This document shows, piece by piece, positions 17,709 to 27,370 of a stretch of DNA of 64,000 nucleotides. The position numbers were made by a program, and so were the translations under genes. Source of the DNA: Corynebacterium glaucum (lineage in GTDB: Bacteria > Actinomycetota > Actinomycetes > Mycobacteriales > Mycobacteriaceae); assembly GCF_030408855.1 (NCBI RefSeq), contig NZ_CP047358.1:496001-560000 (forward strand), given 5' to 3'. The notes beneath the pieces are model-generated. The model saw nothing but the letters and a program-made list of their open reading frames with translations, did not search any database and was not told the DNA's origin. How positions within the stretch are numbered: the stretch's first letter is position 1; each line of letters starts with the position of its first letter.

Positions 17709-17986
17709 AGGAAACCTCCCAGTGTGGTGCAAGTCTTCCCGTCTACCGTGTCCGCAGCGCCGACAGTGAGGTCCATGGCGCCCGCGACCCGGCGAGCTTC
17801 GTCGCTGACGGCCGTTGCGCGCCAGTTCGCCCACTCAAGCGCGTGGGTGATGGCGGCGCGAAACGCGGGTGAAGGGGTCTTGGGTGGCATGACGATGGGG
17901 TGCAAGGGTTGCAGGGTCGAAGCATCCCTTCGAAGGGACGTGGTGTGCGCGGCGACGACTGAGGAATCGAGTTCGAAGACGTTCAT
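17705..17986 (-). CDS. Small helical protein, possibly EspC/WXG100-like, coupled to the NlpC/P60 gene
   Basis: The 93-residue protein ([20 protein letters not shown]...) has two helices around a proline-rich turn ([11 protein letters not shown]) and an [23 protein letters not shown] helix. Size, start (a short strand then a Val/Ala-rich helix) and pairing resemble the DUF2580/EspC proteins secreted by type VII systems, but no clear WXG or YxxxD/E signal is visible, so the link is tentative. Its stop overlaps the NlpC/P60 start by four bases, which implies a joint function. Confidence 0.55.
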   Translation of the reverse strand: MNVFELDSSVVAAHTTSLRRDASTLQPLHPIVMPPKTPSPAFRAAITHALEWANWRATAVSDEARRVAGAMDLTVGAADTVDGKTCTTLGGFL

Positions 17987-18084
17987 GCCTACTTAGACGC
18001 ACAAATGCGGGGCTCGGTTCCACCGCAATGCTCGCCGAGTACTTTTCCGCTGCCCGGGCCTCACGCTGGCTTACCATGGTGCGC

Positions 18085-18720
18085 ATGGATATCACCGTTG
18101 TAAACCACCCGCTGGCCGCCTCTCGGCTGACCATAATGCGTGACGAGCGAAGCAACAACGCCGCCTTCCGTGCCGCACTTTCGGACCTGGGCACCATGCT
18201 GATCTACGAGGCTTCCCGCGATCTACCTGTAGAGACGTTTGACACCGTCACGCCGGTGGGCACCGCGACCGGCGCACGGCTGAAGACACCGCCGATCATC
18301 GTGCCGATTATCCGTGCAGGCCTGGGCATGATCGACCCAGCGCTGAAGATGATCCCGGACGCGCAGGTGGGATTCATCGGCATGGCCCGGGACGAAGAGA
18401 CCCACCAGCCGGTGCCGTACCTTGAGGCGCTGCCGGAGGATCTGTCAGGTCAGCCTGTGTTCCTGGTCGACCCGATGCTGGCCACCGGCGGGTCGCTCAT
18501 CCACGCCATCGACCTGCTCGTCGAGCGTGGGGCGGACGATATTACGTGTGTGTGTATGGTGAGCGCTCAACCGGGCGTCGATAAGCTTGAAGCTCATGGG
18601 GGACCGGTCCGGCTTGTGACTGCGACGATTGATCCTGCCCTGAACGAGCAGGCCTACATTGTGCCCGGCCTGGGTGATGCCGGCGACCGGTTGTACGGCC
18701 CGCGAAACATCGAGCTGTAA
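18085..18720 (+). CDS. upp: Uracil phosphoribosyltransferase
   Basis: This salvage enzyme converts uracil and PRPP to UMP in the cytoplasm. The 211-residue product is close to the usual 209. The PRPP-binding loop is [10 protein letters not shown] near residue 129, and the uracil-binding end is [15 protein letters not shown]. The ATG at 18085 was preferred over the more distant 18028, because TACCAT stands seven bases before it (leaderless) and [16 protein letters not shown] is the normal family start. An exact dispersed-motif copy (CGTCGATAAGC) at 18576-18586 encodes VDKLE. Confidence 0.95.
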   Translation: MDITVVNHPLAASRLTIMRDERSNNAAFRAALSDLGTMLIYEASRDLPVETFDTVTPVGTATGARLKTPPIIVPIIRAGLGMIDPALKMIPDAQVGFIGMARDEETHQPVPYLEALPEDLSGQPVFLVDPMLATGGSLIHAIDLLVERGADDITCVCMVSAQPGVDKLEAHGGPVRLVTATIDPALNEQAYIVPGLGDAGDRLYGPRNIEL

Positions 18721-18817
18721 CCCCCGGCAACCGGTCCGTGGCGCAGTGCGGGTGGCTGCGATACGCTATTGCCGCGAGCACGAAATGTGCGGGGGATGAA
18801 GCTGGGGGGCTTTGCTG

Positions 18818-19258
18818 ATGGGGGAGTTGTTGCCGCAGGCGTATTGGGCGTCGTATGCCTTGAGCTTGGGAAACCGCGTGAAAACGATCCGGGTGATGCG
18901 GGGGCTGACGCAGACGCGGCTGGCGGAGCTGGCGGGGGTCTCGCGAAGCCTGATCTCGAATCTGGAGCGCAATGATTACAACGGGGCTCGGGCAGCGGAC
19001 CCGACCTTGAGCACGGTCTACCGCCTCGCCGCAGCGCTCTACGTGCCGCCGGCCGCGTTGCTGCCAGGCGCGGGGGAGCTGGTGGGCAAGCCGTTTGTGG
19101 CGCAGGGTTTGGTGCGGGAGGTTGAGGCCGCGGTGGAGATCGCTCTGCGGTGGCCGAACGAACCGCTGGACACGGCGCGGTTTCATGAGTCTTACCTGCG
19201 CCAAGGTGCCCCCGCGGCAGAGCCGCGGTTCGACGACGCGGTGTACCGCCTGCCGTAG
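18818..19258 (+). CDS. XRE-family transcriptional regulator
   Basis: The 146-residue protein has a helix-turn-helix at about residues 22-77 (IRVMRGLTQTRLAELAGVSRSLISNLERN) and a C-terminal region with a conserved WPNEP stretch. It starts at the ATG at 18818, behind GGGGGG. It lies about 100 bp after upp; TACGCT near 18761 could be its own -10. A regulatory link to upp is possible but not shown. The next gene starts 104 bp later. Confidence 0.83.
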   Translation: MGELLPQAYWASYALSLGNRVKTIRVMRGLTQTRLAELAGVSRSLISNLERNDYNGARAADPTLSTVYRLAAALYVPPAALLPGAGELVGKPFVAQGLVREVEAAVEIALRWPNEPLDTARFHESYLRQGAPAAEPRFDDAVYRLP

Positions 19259-19362
19259 CGCCGCGCGTGCGAGGGACCTGTTGACCTCGGCGCAACGCGG
19301 ATTCGGCGCTGGCGTAAGCTTCTGCCCAGAACAAAGCACACAACGGTGAGGAGGACAAGCGG

Positions 19363-20574
19363 GTGGCGGAGGCGATCTCGGCAGGCGTGGACGCGTGGTT
19401 GGGTGCGCACCTAGACACCGTCATTGGGTGGCGCCGCCACATCCACTCGCACCCGGAGCTGTCCAACCAAGAGGTGGACACGACCGACTTCATCGTTGAG
19501 GTGCTGGCCCAGCACGGGCTCCAGGCCGTGCGGTTTCCGGGGACCGGCTGTTACGTGGACATCGGGCCCGACGGCGGAGAGCGCCTGGCGTTTCGCGCGG
19601 ACATCGACGCGCTTCGCGTGCCTGAGCAGACCGGGCTGGACTTCGCCTCGATCATCCCGGGCATTTCGCACGCGTGCGGCCACGACGTGCACACCACGGT
19701 GGTGCTTGCGCTCGCGTGCGCGCTGGCGTCGGTGGACATTCCTTTCGGCGTGCGCTGCATTTTCCAGCCGGCCGAGGAAGTGATGGGCGGCGGCGCGCTC
19801 GATGTCATCGAATGGGGTGGGCTGAACGGGGTCGCGGCGATCTTCGCGCTGCACGTGGAGCCGAAGCTGCGCGTGGGCCAGATCGGCGTGCGCGCCGGTG
19901 CGATCACCTCTGCCGCTGATGTGATCCGGGTGCGCCTCGACGGCCCCGGCGGGCACACTGCGCGGCCGCATTTGACCTCGGACGTGGTCTACGCGCTCGG
20001 CGCGTTGGCGACGCAGCTGCCCGCGCTGTTGTCGCGGCGCGTCGACCCGCGCACCGGCACTGTGCTGGTCTTCGGCCACGTCGAAGCGGGCGACGCGCCG
20101 AATGCGATCCCGAAGCAGGGACTGCTTGCCGGCACGGTGCGCACGGCGGACATCGGCACGTGGCGCGCGTTGGAGGATCTGCTCACCGACCTCATCGACC
20201 TCATCGTTGCGCCGACAGGCTGCACCTACCAGCTCGATTACATCCGCGGCGTGCCACCCGTGCTCAACGACGACGCCGCCACCGCACTCGCCGTCGAGGC
20301 CGGCCGCGCGATCGACCCGCACGCGATCGTCGCCGCACCGCAGTCGTCCGGCGGCGAGGACTTCTCCTGGTACCTCGAGCACGTCCCCGGCACCATGGTT
20401 CGTCTCGGTGCGTGGGACGGCAAGGGGGAAAAGCCAGACCTGCACCAGGGCAATTTGCTTATCGACGAACGCGCTATCGGCGTCGGAGTGCGACTCTTCG
20501 CCTCGATCGTGGAGAAGTACTACGCCGCAAACCACGCGGAGCGTGACTCCCGCCACGATATTGCCAGCGAATAG
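19363..20574 (+). CDS. M20-family metal-dependent amidohydrolase
   Basis: The 403-residue protein resembles hippurate/N-acyl-amino-acid hydrolases (HipO/AmaA type). The di-metal site residues are visible: HACGHDVHT near residue 103, the catalytic acid pair in QPAEEVMGGGA near 137, ALHVEP near 163 and a final metal-binding GGEDFSW near 326. The dimerisation insert lies between. The substrate cannot be told from sequence. Start GTG 19363, with GAGGAGG nine bases upstream. An exact dispersed-motif copy at 20457-20467 encodes LLIDE near the C-terminus. Confidence 0.9.
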   Translation: MAEAISAGVDAWLGAHLDTVIGWRRHIHSHPELSNQEVDTTDFIVEVLAQHGLQAVRFPGTGCYVDIGPDGGERLAFRADIDALRVPEQTGLDFASIIPGISHACGHDVHTTVVLALACALASVDIPFGVRCIFQPAEEVMGGGALDVIEWGGLNGVAAIFALHVEPKLRVGQIGVRAGAITSAADVIRVRLDGPGGHTARPHLTSDVVYALGALATQLPALLSRRVDPRTGTVLVFGHVEAGDAPNAIPKQGLLAGTVRTADIGTWRALEDLLTDLIDLIVAPTGCTYQLDYIRGVPPVLNDDAATALAVEAGRAIDPHAIVAAPQSSGGEDFSWYLEHVPGTMVRLGAWDGKGEKPDLHQGNLLIDERAIGVGVRLFASIVEKYYAANHAERDSRHDIASE

Positions 20575-20648
20575 CCAGGAGTTCACCTAGACTGGCCTGC
20601 GTATTTTTGCACGGTAACCACGAACTTGAACACAGGAGAGTACGCAAC

Positions 20649-22055
20649 GTGTCCAAGAAACTCGTCATCATGGGTGGAGGCCCGGCAGGCTATGAGGCGG
20701 CGCTTGTCGCATCGAAGTACGGTGCGGACATCACACTGATTGAAGACCAGGGCGCGGGTGGCTCGGCGATTCGGAAGGACGTCGTGCCGTCAAAGGGGTT
20801 CATCGCCGGCGCGAACATTAAGACCGACCTGCGACGCGCCGACGACATGGGCCTGAACCACGGCCTGGGCGACGCATCGCTGTCCCTGTCGGCGTTGAAC
20901 AACCGCGTGGTTGCGCTCGCCGCGGAACAGTCGCGCGACATTTATGCGCAGCTCGACCGTGTCGGCGTGCGAATTTTGAACGGTCGCGCGCGGTTCGCCA
21001 GCGAGCAGTCGGGCCACACCACCCATCGTGTGGTGGCACAGCTTGCCGACGGCACCGAGGAACGCATCGACTGCGACATGGTGCTGGTGTGCACCGGCGC
21101 GTCGCCGCGCGTACTCAAGGGCGCAGAGCCGGACGGCGAGCGCATCCTCAACTGGCGCCAGATGTACGACCTGATCGAGATGCCGACGCACCTCATCGTG
21201 GTCGGTTCCGGCGTGACCGGTGCCGAGTTCGTCTCCGCCTACGCGGAGCTCGGTGTGCCGGTGACCATGGTGGCTTCGCGCGACCGCATTCTCCCGCACG
21301 ACGACGCGGACGCCGCAGACGTGCTGGAGACGGTGCTGCAGAACCTCGGCGTAAAGCTGGAGAAGGACGCCCGCGTGGACAACGTGGAAAACACCGGCGA
21401 GGGCGTCATCGTGCGCACCACCGACGGTCGCGAGATCGAAGGCTCCCACGTCATGATGTCCATTGGTTCCATCCCAAACACCGCCGACCTCAACCTTGAA
21501 GCGGCTGGCGTGGAGGTCACCCCGTCGGGCCACATTCACGTCGACCGCGTGTCGCGCACGAACGTGGCTGGCATCTACGCCGCCGGCGACTGCTCCGACC
21601 TCATGCCGCTTGCGTCGGTCGCAGCACAGCAGGGTCGCATCGCCGTCGACCACGCACTCGGCGAGGGCGTCGCCCCGATCCGCCTGAAGACGGTGGGCAA
21701 CGCCGTGTTCACCCGTCCGGAGATCGCCGCAGTGGGTGTCACCGAGCAGCAGATTGTCGACGGCGAAGTCGAGGCCGACATCTACAAACTACCGCTGGCC
21801 ACCAACGCGCGCGCGAAGATGCGCTCGCTGCAGCACGGCTTTGTAAAGATCTTTGCCCGCAAGGGGTCCGGCGTGGTTATCGGCGGCGTGATCGTCGCCC
21901 CGACCGCGTCCGAGCTCATCCACTCCATCACCATTGCGGTGACCAACAACCTCACCGTGCGCCAGCTGGCGAACTCGATGGCGGTTTACCCGTCGCTGTC
22001 CGGCTCCATCACCGAGGCGGCGCGCCGCCTGATCAGCCGCACCGATCTGGACTAG
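20649..22055 (+). CDS. lpdA: NAD(P)H-quinone dehydrogenase, LpdA-like flavoprotein
   Basis: This 468-residue two-dinucleotide-binding flavoprotein resembles mycobacterial LpdA (Rv3303c), which is not a lipoamide dehydrogenase but an NAD(P)H:quinone reductase. The FAD motif is GGGPAGYEAA near residue 9 and the NAD(P) motif is VVGSGVTGAEF near 182. The redox-active CxxxxC of true lipoamide dehydrogenases is replaced (GAGGSAIRKDVVPSK), so disulfide chemistry is excluded. Start GTG 20649, with AGGAGA ten bases before it. It is convergent with prpR, 28 bp away. Confidence 0.88.
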   Translation: MSKKLVIMGGGPAGYEAALVASKYGADITLIEDQGAGGSAIRKDVVPSKGFIAGANIKTDLRRADDMGLNHGLGDASLSLSALNNRVVALAAEQSRDIYAQLDRVGVRILNGRARFASEQSGHTTHRVVAQLADGTEERIDCDMVLVCTGASPRVLKGAEPDGERILNWRQMYDLIEMPTHLIVVGSGVTGAEFVSAYAELGVPVTMVASRDRILPHDDADAADVLETVLQNLGVKLEKDARVDNVENTGEGVIVRTTDGREIEGSHVMMSIGSIPNTADLNLEAAGVEVTPSGHIHVDRVSRTNVAGIYAAGDCSDLMPLASVAAQQGRIAVDHALGEGVAPIRLKTVGNAVFTRPEIAAVGVTEQQIVDGEVEADIYKLPLATNARAKMRSLQHGFVKIFARKGSGVVIGGVIVAPTASELIHSITIAVTNNLTVRQLANSMAVYPSLSGSITEAARRLISRTDLD

Positions 22056-22083
22056 CCAGACCGGCCGCGCTGGCCCGACCGGC

Positions 22084-23358
22084 TCACTGCGTCGGCACCA
22101 TCGCCGGGAACGCGCGCTGCGGGCAGGCGCTGCGCGGGCACGTCTCGCATCCTGGACCGATCGGTGTCGCCGAGGTAGGGGAGAGGTCAAGTCCGTCTGC
22201 ATAGACAAGCCGGTCGGCGTACGCCGCATCGCAGCCAAGCGCGACGGCATTTTCCTGCCGCGGGGTGCCAAACCCCAGTGGCGGGCCCTGCACCATGCGC
22301 GCCATCCACAAATACGTCCGGCCATCCGGCATCACGGAGACCTGCCGGGTCACACGGTTCGAGGTCTCGAACGCGCGGTGCACCACCCACAGCGGGCACG
22401 TGCCGCCGCGCTGCGAGAAGTGAAACGACGTCGTGGACTGCCGCTTCGAGATGTTGCCGGCCCGATCGGTGCGCACAAACACAAAAGGCACTGCCCGCTC
22501 GCCGGGTCGCTGCAGCGTGCCCAGGCGTTGGCAGGTCGATTCAAAACCGGTGCCGAACTGCGCCGCGATCATGTCGATGTCGTAGCGCGTCGCCTCGGCG
22601 GCGGTAAGAATCTCGCCGTACGGCATGGTTACCGCCGCGGCAAAATACTGCCCCAGCCCATGGCGGCCCAGCTCGCGTGCTGGCTCGTTCCCAATCTGTG
22701 CCACGTGCGCATCAATCAAGCTCGCATGCGCGATGCGGCCATAGTGGTAGGAAAGCTCGAAGGTCTGCTGGGCTTCAGTCAGGCCGGCTCGCAGCCGAAT
22801 CTCGCGAGCATGCTTATCGACGACTGACCTTGCACCCGCACTTGGCTGGTTAAAGCGCACCGAGTAGCCGAAATCCCGGTCAAACGCCGCGGCCAAACGC
22901 GTCAGCCGCAACTGCCGCGAAGGCGCCTGGAGCGCGAAGCGTTCCGCAGCCTCGTCCAGGTCGTGGAAGTAGTTCTCGTTGTCCTGGAAAAAGTCGCGGA
23001 CGATGAGGTGGGGGTTTGATGACGAAGCGTCGATAAGCGATGGAATGCTCAAGACTGCCTCAGCGATGGATGGAAACCGATGGGCGAAATTGGCGAGTTC
23101 GTCATCGGCGACGCTCGGGAGCAGCTCTGCGAGTTCGCCGAGGGTGCGCTGCTGCGCGTCGGGAGAGAAGAAGGAGGCCTCGACCCCGAAGACGCGGGTC
23201 AGCTGCAGCAGCACCGTGACTGTCAGGGGACGCTGATCGTTCTCAAGCTGGTTGAGGTAGCTGGTGGAGATGCCGAGTTTGCGCGCCATCTCGACCTGGG
23301 TGAGACCGCGGTGCGTGCGAAGTGTGTGAATCCGTGCCCCCGCATAATGCTTGGCCAA
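22084..23358 (-). CDS. prpR: RamB/PrpR-type regulator of short-chain acyl metabolism
   Basis: The 424-residue regulator has an N-terminal XRE helix-turn-helix (QVEMARKLGISTSYLNQLENDQRPLT, about residues 17-45), a degenerate IrrE/DUF955-like middle (FELSYHYGRIAHA) and a C-terminal cysteine cluster (GCETCPRSACPQ), which in mycobacterial PrpR holds an Fe-S cluster. It is divergent from prpD, so activation of prpDBC by methylcitrate-pathway acyl-CoA is the likely role; RamB is its closest relative in the genus. The start is TTG at 23356-23358, with GGAGG seven to eight bases before it; longer open frame upstream has no ribosome site. Exact motif copies at 22812 and 23028. Confidence 0.82.
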   Translation of the reverse strand: MAKHYAGARIHTLRTHRGLTQVEMARKLGISTSYLNQLENDQRPLTVTVLLQLTRVFGVEASFFSPDAQQRTLGELAELLPSVADDELANFAHRFPSIAEAVLSIPSLIDASSSNPHLIVRDFFQDNENYFHDLDEAAERFALQAPSRQLRLTRLAAAFDRDFGYSVRFNQPSAGARSVVDKHAREIRLRAGLTEAQQTFELSYHYGRIAHASLIDAHVAQIGNEPARELGRHGLGQYFAAAVTMPYGEILTAAEATRYDIDMIAAQFGTGFESTCQRLGTLQRPGERAVPFVFVRTDRAGNISKRQSTTSFHFSQRGGTCPLWVVHRAFETSNRVTRQVSVMPDGRTYLWMARMVQGPPLGFGTPRQENAVALGCDAAYADRLVYADGLDLSPTSATPIGPGCETCPRSACPQRAFPAMVPTQ

Positions 23359-23582
23359 ACTGGTTGCCTCCAGAAAAATGGGCGTGAGCTGAGCTTTTAC
23401 AGAGTTTACAAAAAGCGCGGCATCACGACACAGTTTTACGCAACCTAGATCATGACCCACGCCACACTTTGACCCCTACTATGAGGTGTGACGCTCGGCC
23501 CGAGTGAGGCCGGGCCCAACCCAACGCTGTATTCGACTTTCATTTCGGCTTCCGCAAAGGATCCGTTAAGGAGCTGACCTGC
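23359..23582. promoter_or_regulatory. Divergent control region between prpR and prpDBC
   Basis: In 224 bp, a rightward TACTAT (23477-23482) is the likely prpD -10, with a poor -35 near 23455. TTTTACAGAGTTTACAAAAA at 23395-23414 holds two TTTACA repeats in phase over about one turn, resembling the TTTGCAAA-type half sites of RamB/PrpR regulators. It lies before the prpR start, which fits autoregulation. AAGGAG (23568-23573) is the prpD ribosome site. Confidence 0.5.
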
Positions 23583-25094
23583 ATGATTGAGCACGAGGTA
23601 CGCACGCGTAAGTCCGCCGAGGACTTCCCGATTGAAGAGCACCTGGCCTACAAGATCGCCCAAGTCGCCGCCGATCCGGTCGAGGTGCCGGAAGACACCA
23701 AGGAAATGATCATCAACCGCATCATCGACAACGCGTCGGCCGCGGTTGCCTCCTACGCGCGCCGTCCGGTCACCACCGCCCGCGTGATGGCAGAGGCGCA
23801 CCCGGTGCAGGAAAACGGTGCGCAGGTCTTCGGCATCGACGGCGCGTACTCCGCGGAGTGGGCGGCGTTCGCGAACGGCACCGCCGTGCGCGAGCTTGAT
23901 TACCACGACACCTTCCTGGCTGCGGAGTACTCCCACCCGGGCGACAACATTCCGCCGATCCTCGCCGTCGCGCAGCACAAGGGGCTCGACGGCAAGGCGC
24001 TCATCCGCGGCATCGCTACCGGCTACGAGATCCAGGTCAACCTGGTCAAGGGCATCTCCCTGCACGAGTTCAAGATCGACCACGTCGCGCACCTCGGCCC
24101 GTCGGCCGCGGCCGGCATCGGCACCATGCTCGATCTGGACGTGGACACCATCTACCAGGCAGTCGGCCAGGCGCTGCACACCACGACTGCGACTCGCCAG
24201 TCCCGCAAGGGCCTGATCTCCTCTTGGAAGGCATCCGCTCCGGCTTTCGCCGGCAAGATGGCCATCGAGGCGGTTGACCGCGCGATGCGCGGCGAAGGCG
24301 CACCGGCGCCGATCTGGGAAGGCGAGGATGGCGTCATCGCTTGGATGCTGCACTCCCCGGAGCGCACCTACACGGTTCCCCTGCCTGAGCCTGGCGAAGG
24401 CAAGCGCGCAATCCTGGACACCTACACTAAGGAGCACTCCGCCGAGTACCAGGCGCAGGCTCCGATCGACCTCGCGCGCCGCATCAAGGCCACCATCGAA
24501 GAGCAGGGCAAGTCCACCGCGGACATCGAGTCCATCGTGCTGCACACCTCGCACCACACCCACTACGTGATCGGCACCGGCGCGAATGACCCGCAGAAGA
24601 TGGATCCGACGGCATCCCGCGAGACGCTGGACCACTCCATCATGTACATGTTCGCCGTTGCGCTTGAAGACGGCACCTGGCACCACGTGGATTCCTACCT
24701 GCCGGAGCGTGCGGGCCGCCCGGAAACCGTGGAGCTGTGGCACAAGATCTCCACCGTCGAGGACGAGGAGTGGACCCGCCGCTACCACTCCACCGACCCG
24801 AACGAGAAGGCATTTGGCGCTAAAGCCGTCATCACCTTCAACGACGGCTCCGTCATCGAGGACGAGATGGCTGTGGCCGACGCGCACCCGCTCGGTGCCC
24901 GCCCGTTTACGCGCGACAACTACATCAACAAATTCCGCACCCTGGCCGAGGGCATCGTCGACCAGGCGGAACAGGACCGCTTCCTTGAGGCCGTGCAGAA
25001 TCTGGAGAACCTCACCGACCTGTGCGAGCTCAACATCGTGGTCAATGAAGCTGCGCGCGCTGAGGCGCCGGAGATCCCGGGAGGTATCTTCTAA
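23583..25094 (+). CDS. prpD: 2-methylcitrate dehydratase
   Basis: PrpD dehydrates 2-methylcitrate to 2-methylaconitate in the methylcitrate cycle, by which cells remove toxic propionyl-CoA. The 503-residue product has MmgE/PrpD family features: [13 protein letters not shown] near the start, the [18 protein letters not shown] region near residue 102, [14 protein letters not shown] and [20 protein letters not shown] precedes the ATG. Its last base is the first of the prpB ATG, showing tight coupling in a prpD-prpB-prpC operon. Confidence 0.94.
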   Translation: MIEHEVRTRKSAEDFPIEEHLAYKIAQVAADPVEVPEDTKEMIINRIIDNASAAVASYARRPVTTARVMAEAHPVQENGAQVFGIDGAYSAEWAAFANGTAVRELDYHDTFLAAEYSHPGDNIPPILAVAQHKGLDGKALIRGIATGYEIQVNLVKGISLHEFKIDHVAHLGPSAAAGIGTMLDLDVDTIYQAVGQALHTTTATRQSRKGLISSWKASAPAFAGKMAIEAVDRAMRGEGAPAPIWEGEDGVIAWMLHSPERTYTVPLPEPGEGKRAILDTYTKEHSAEYQAQAPIDLARRIKATIEEQGKSTADIESIVLHTSHHTHYVIGTGANDPQKMDPTASRETLDHSIMYMFAVALEDGTWHHVDSYLPERAGRPETVELWHKISTVEDEEWTRRYHSTDPNEKAFGAKAVITFNDGSVIEDEMAVADAHPLGARPFTRDNYINKFRTLAEGIVDQAEQDRFLEAVQNLENLTDLCELNIVVNEAARAEAPEIPGGIF

Positions 25095-26026
25095 TGTTCG
25101 CGCCGGAAAAGACTCCACGTGAGCGTCGTCAAGCATTGCGCGAATCGCTTGCCAGCGAGACGATCACCAAGCTTCCGGGTGCTTTCAACCCGCTGACCGC
25201 GCGCCTGATTGAGGATATCGGCGGGTTCGAGGGTGTCTACGTCTCGGGTGCCGTGCTGGCCAACGACCTCGGCCTGCCGGACATCGGCCTGACCACCCTC
25301 ACTGAGGTGGCGCACCGCGGTGGCCAAATTGCCCGTGCGACGAACCTGCCGGTGCTCATCGACGCCGACACCGGCTTTGGCGAGCCGATGTCCGCCGCGC
25401 GCACCGTTGCAGAGTTTGAGGCTGCCGGCCTCGCGGCGCTGCACCTGGAGGACCAGGTGAACCCGAAGCGCTGCGGCCACCTCGACGGTAAAGAAGTCGT
25501 GCCGCGCGATCTTATGGTGCGACGCATCACCGCCGCTGTGCGCGAGCGCCACGACGACGCGTTTGTCATCTGTGCCCGCACCGACGCCGCCGGCATCGAA
25601 GGCATCGACGAAGCCATCGAGCGCGCCAAGGCCTACGCCGACGCGGGCGCGGACATGATCTTCACCGAGGCGCTGTACTCGGAGGCCGACTTCGAGCAGT
25701 TCCGCGCCGCTGTCGACATCCCGCTGCTGGCGAACATGACCGAGTTCGGCAAGACCGACCTCATCCCCGCCCCGCGCCTTGAAGAGCTCGGCTACAACGC
25801 CGTGATCTGGCCGGTGACCACCTTCCGCCTGGCGATGGGCCAGGCCGAGGAAATGCTGCGCGACATGGCCCAGACCGGCACCCAGGAGCCGTGGCTGGAC
25901 AAGATGCAGCACCGCTCCCGCCTCTACGAGCTCGTCCGCTACGACGAGTACAACCAGTTCGACCAGTCAGTCTTCACCTACTCGAAGGACACCTACCAGT
26001 CCACGTTCCAGACGGAATCCGAGTAG
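25094..26026 (+). CDS. prpB: 2-methylisocitrate lyase
   Basis: PrpB splits 2-methylisocitrate into pyruvate and succinate. The 310-residue product has the family's Mg-binding and catalytic stretches: DADTGFGEP near residue 95, the signature KRCGHLDG near 129 (KRCGH rather than the isocitrate lyase KKCGH, as expected for PrpB) and ARTDA near 166. Length is normal. It overlaps prpD by one base, and prpC follows after 39 bp. A dispersed-motif variant (CGTCGTCAAGC) lies at 25124-25134. Confidence 0.94.
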   Translation: MFAPEKTPRERRQALRESLASETITKLPGAFNPLTARLIEDIGGFEGVYVSGAVLANDLGLPDIGLTTLTEVAHRGGQIARATNLPVLIDADTGFGEPMSAARTVAEFEAAGLAALHLEDQVNPKRCGHLDGKEVVPRDLMVRRITAAVRERHDDAFVICARTDAAGIEGIDEAIERAKAYADAGADMIFTEALYSEADFEQFRAAVDIPLLANMTEFGKTDLIPAPRLEELGYNAVIWPVTTFRLAMGQAEEMLRDMAQTGTQEPWLDKMQHRSRLYELVRYDEYNQFDQSVFTYSKDTYQSTFQTESE

Positions 26027-26065
26027 CTCCGAGCCCTTCCAACCCAGCCGAAAAGGAGAACCATC

Positions 26066-27211
26066 ATGACCGAGCCAGATATCCGCAAGGGCCTCAACGG
26101 CGTTGTCGCCGACTACACCGCTGTGTCCAAGGTCAACCCGGAGACGAACTCCCTGCTCTACCGCGGTTACCCGGTCCAGGAGCTCGCGGAACACTGCACC
26201 TTCGAAGAGGTCGCGTACCTGCTGTGGAACGGCGAGCTGCCGAACGAGCAGGAGCTCGCGGACTTCCGCGGCGGATGCATGGCCAACCGCGACATCGACG
26301 AGGAATTGATCCAGGTCATCAACTTCCTGCCGAAGGACTGCCACCCGATGGACGTCCTGCGCACCGCCGTGAGCTACCTGGGCACCCACGACCCGGAGAA
26401 GTTCACCACCGACGCCGCGCACCTGCAGTCCATCGGCCGCCAGCTGCTGGCCAAGCTCCCGACCATCGTGGCCACCGACATTCGCCGCCGCCAGGGCAAG
26501 GAGTACATCGCCCCGTCCAAGGAGAAGGGCTTCTCCGAAAACTTCCTTTGGATGGTCTTCGGCGACGACGAAAAGTCCCCGGCGAACATCCCGTCCGACA
26601 TTGAGGCGTTTGAGAAGACCATGATCCTCTACGCCGAGCACTCCTTCAACGCGTCCACCTTCACAGCCCGCACCATCGCGTCGACGATGTCGGACGGCTG
26701 GTCTGCGATCACCGGCGCTATCGGCGCGCTGAAGGGCCCGCTGCACGGCGGCGCGAACGAGTTCGTCATGCACCACATGGAAGAGATCGGCGACCCGGCG
26801 AAGGCAGAGGAGTGGTGCCTAAACAAGCTCAAGAACAAGGAGCTTGTCATGGGCTTCGGCCACCGCGTGTACAAGAAGGGCGACTCCCGCGTACCCACCA
26901 TGGAGGCCGCGTTCAAGAAGCTCGCCGCCGAGCACCCGGAGAAGGACTCCCAGAAGTGGGTCGAGATGTACGACATCATGGCGAAGACCATGTACGAGAA
27001 CACCTCGATCAACATCCGCCCGAACCTGGACTTCCCGTCCGGCCCGGCGTACTACATCCTCGGTTTCGACATCGAGTTCTTCACCCCGCTGTTCGTTATG
27101 TCCCGCATCACCGGCTGGACCGCGCACATCATCGAGCAGTTCGAGAACAACTCGCTGATCCGCCCGCTGTCCGCCTACAACGGCCCGGACGAGCGCCATG
27201 TAGAAAAGTAA
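26066..27211 (+). CDS. prpC: 2-methylcitrate synthase
   Basis: PrpC condenses propionyl-CoA with oxaloacetate, the entry step of the cycle; it belongs to the citrate synthase family. The 381 residues include the catalytic histidines in GPLHGGANE (near 229) and GFGHRVYK (near 268) and the catalytic Asp in RPNLDFPSG (near 319). The start MTEPDIRKGLNGVVADYTAVS is typical of corynebacterial PrpC. AAAAGGAG lies upstream. A terminator at 27222-27258 closes the operon. Pyruvate formed by PrpB and oxaloacetate formed by the next gene (pyc) link the two neighbours. Confidence 0.94.
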   Translation: MTEPDIRKGLNGVVADYTAVSKVNPETNSLLYRGYPVQELAEHCTFEEVAYLLWNGELPNEQELADFRGGCMANRDIDEELIQVINFLPKDCHPMDVLRTAVSYLGTHDPEKFTTDAAHLQSIGRQLLAKLPTIVATDIRRRQGKEYIAPSKEKGFSENFLWMVFGDDEKSPANIPSDIEAFEKTMILYAEHSFNASTFTARTIASTMSDGWSAITGAIGALKGPLHGGANEFVMHHMEEIGDPAKAEEWCLNKLKNKELVMGFGHRVYKKGDSRVPTMEAAFKKLAAEHPEKDSQKWVEMYDIMAKTMYENTSINIRPNLDFPSGPAYYILGFDIEFFTPLFVMSRITGWTAHIIEQFENNSLIRPLSAYNGPDERHVEK

Positions 27212-27221
27212 GGTCAGCGGT

Positions 27222-27258
27222 CGCGGGCGTCGGAGCATTTTGCTTAACGACGCCCGCG
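27222..27258 (+). terminator. prpDBC terminator-like hairpin with the dispersed motif in its loop
   Basis: CGCGGGCGTC (27222-27231) and GACGCCCGCG (27249-27258) form a perfect 10-bp stem, followed by TTGTTGTT. The 17-base loop and right arm contain GGAGCATTTTGCTTAACG, a copy of the dispersed motif (core GCTTAACGACG at 27242-27252) that shares its CGACG with the stem. Confidence 0.75.
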
Positions 27259-27370
27259 TTGTTGTTCGTATGACCTATTCGCCACACCGAGCCTGAACTA
27301 GACTTAAACTACATTCAGCCGAATTGTGCTCTAAACCCTTCTTGCTCCTTCGCTACGGAAAGGACACCCT

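Noticed and set aside
20649..22055. Dihydrolipoamide dehydrogenase
   Set aside because: The redox-active CxxxxC is missing, so only the quinone-reductase-like relatives fit.
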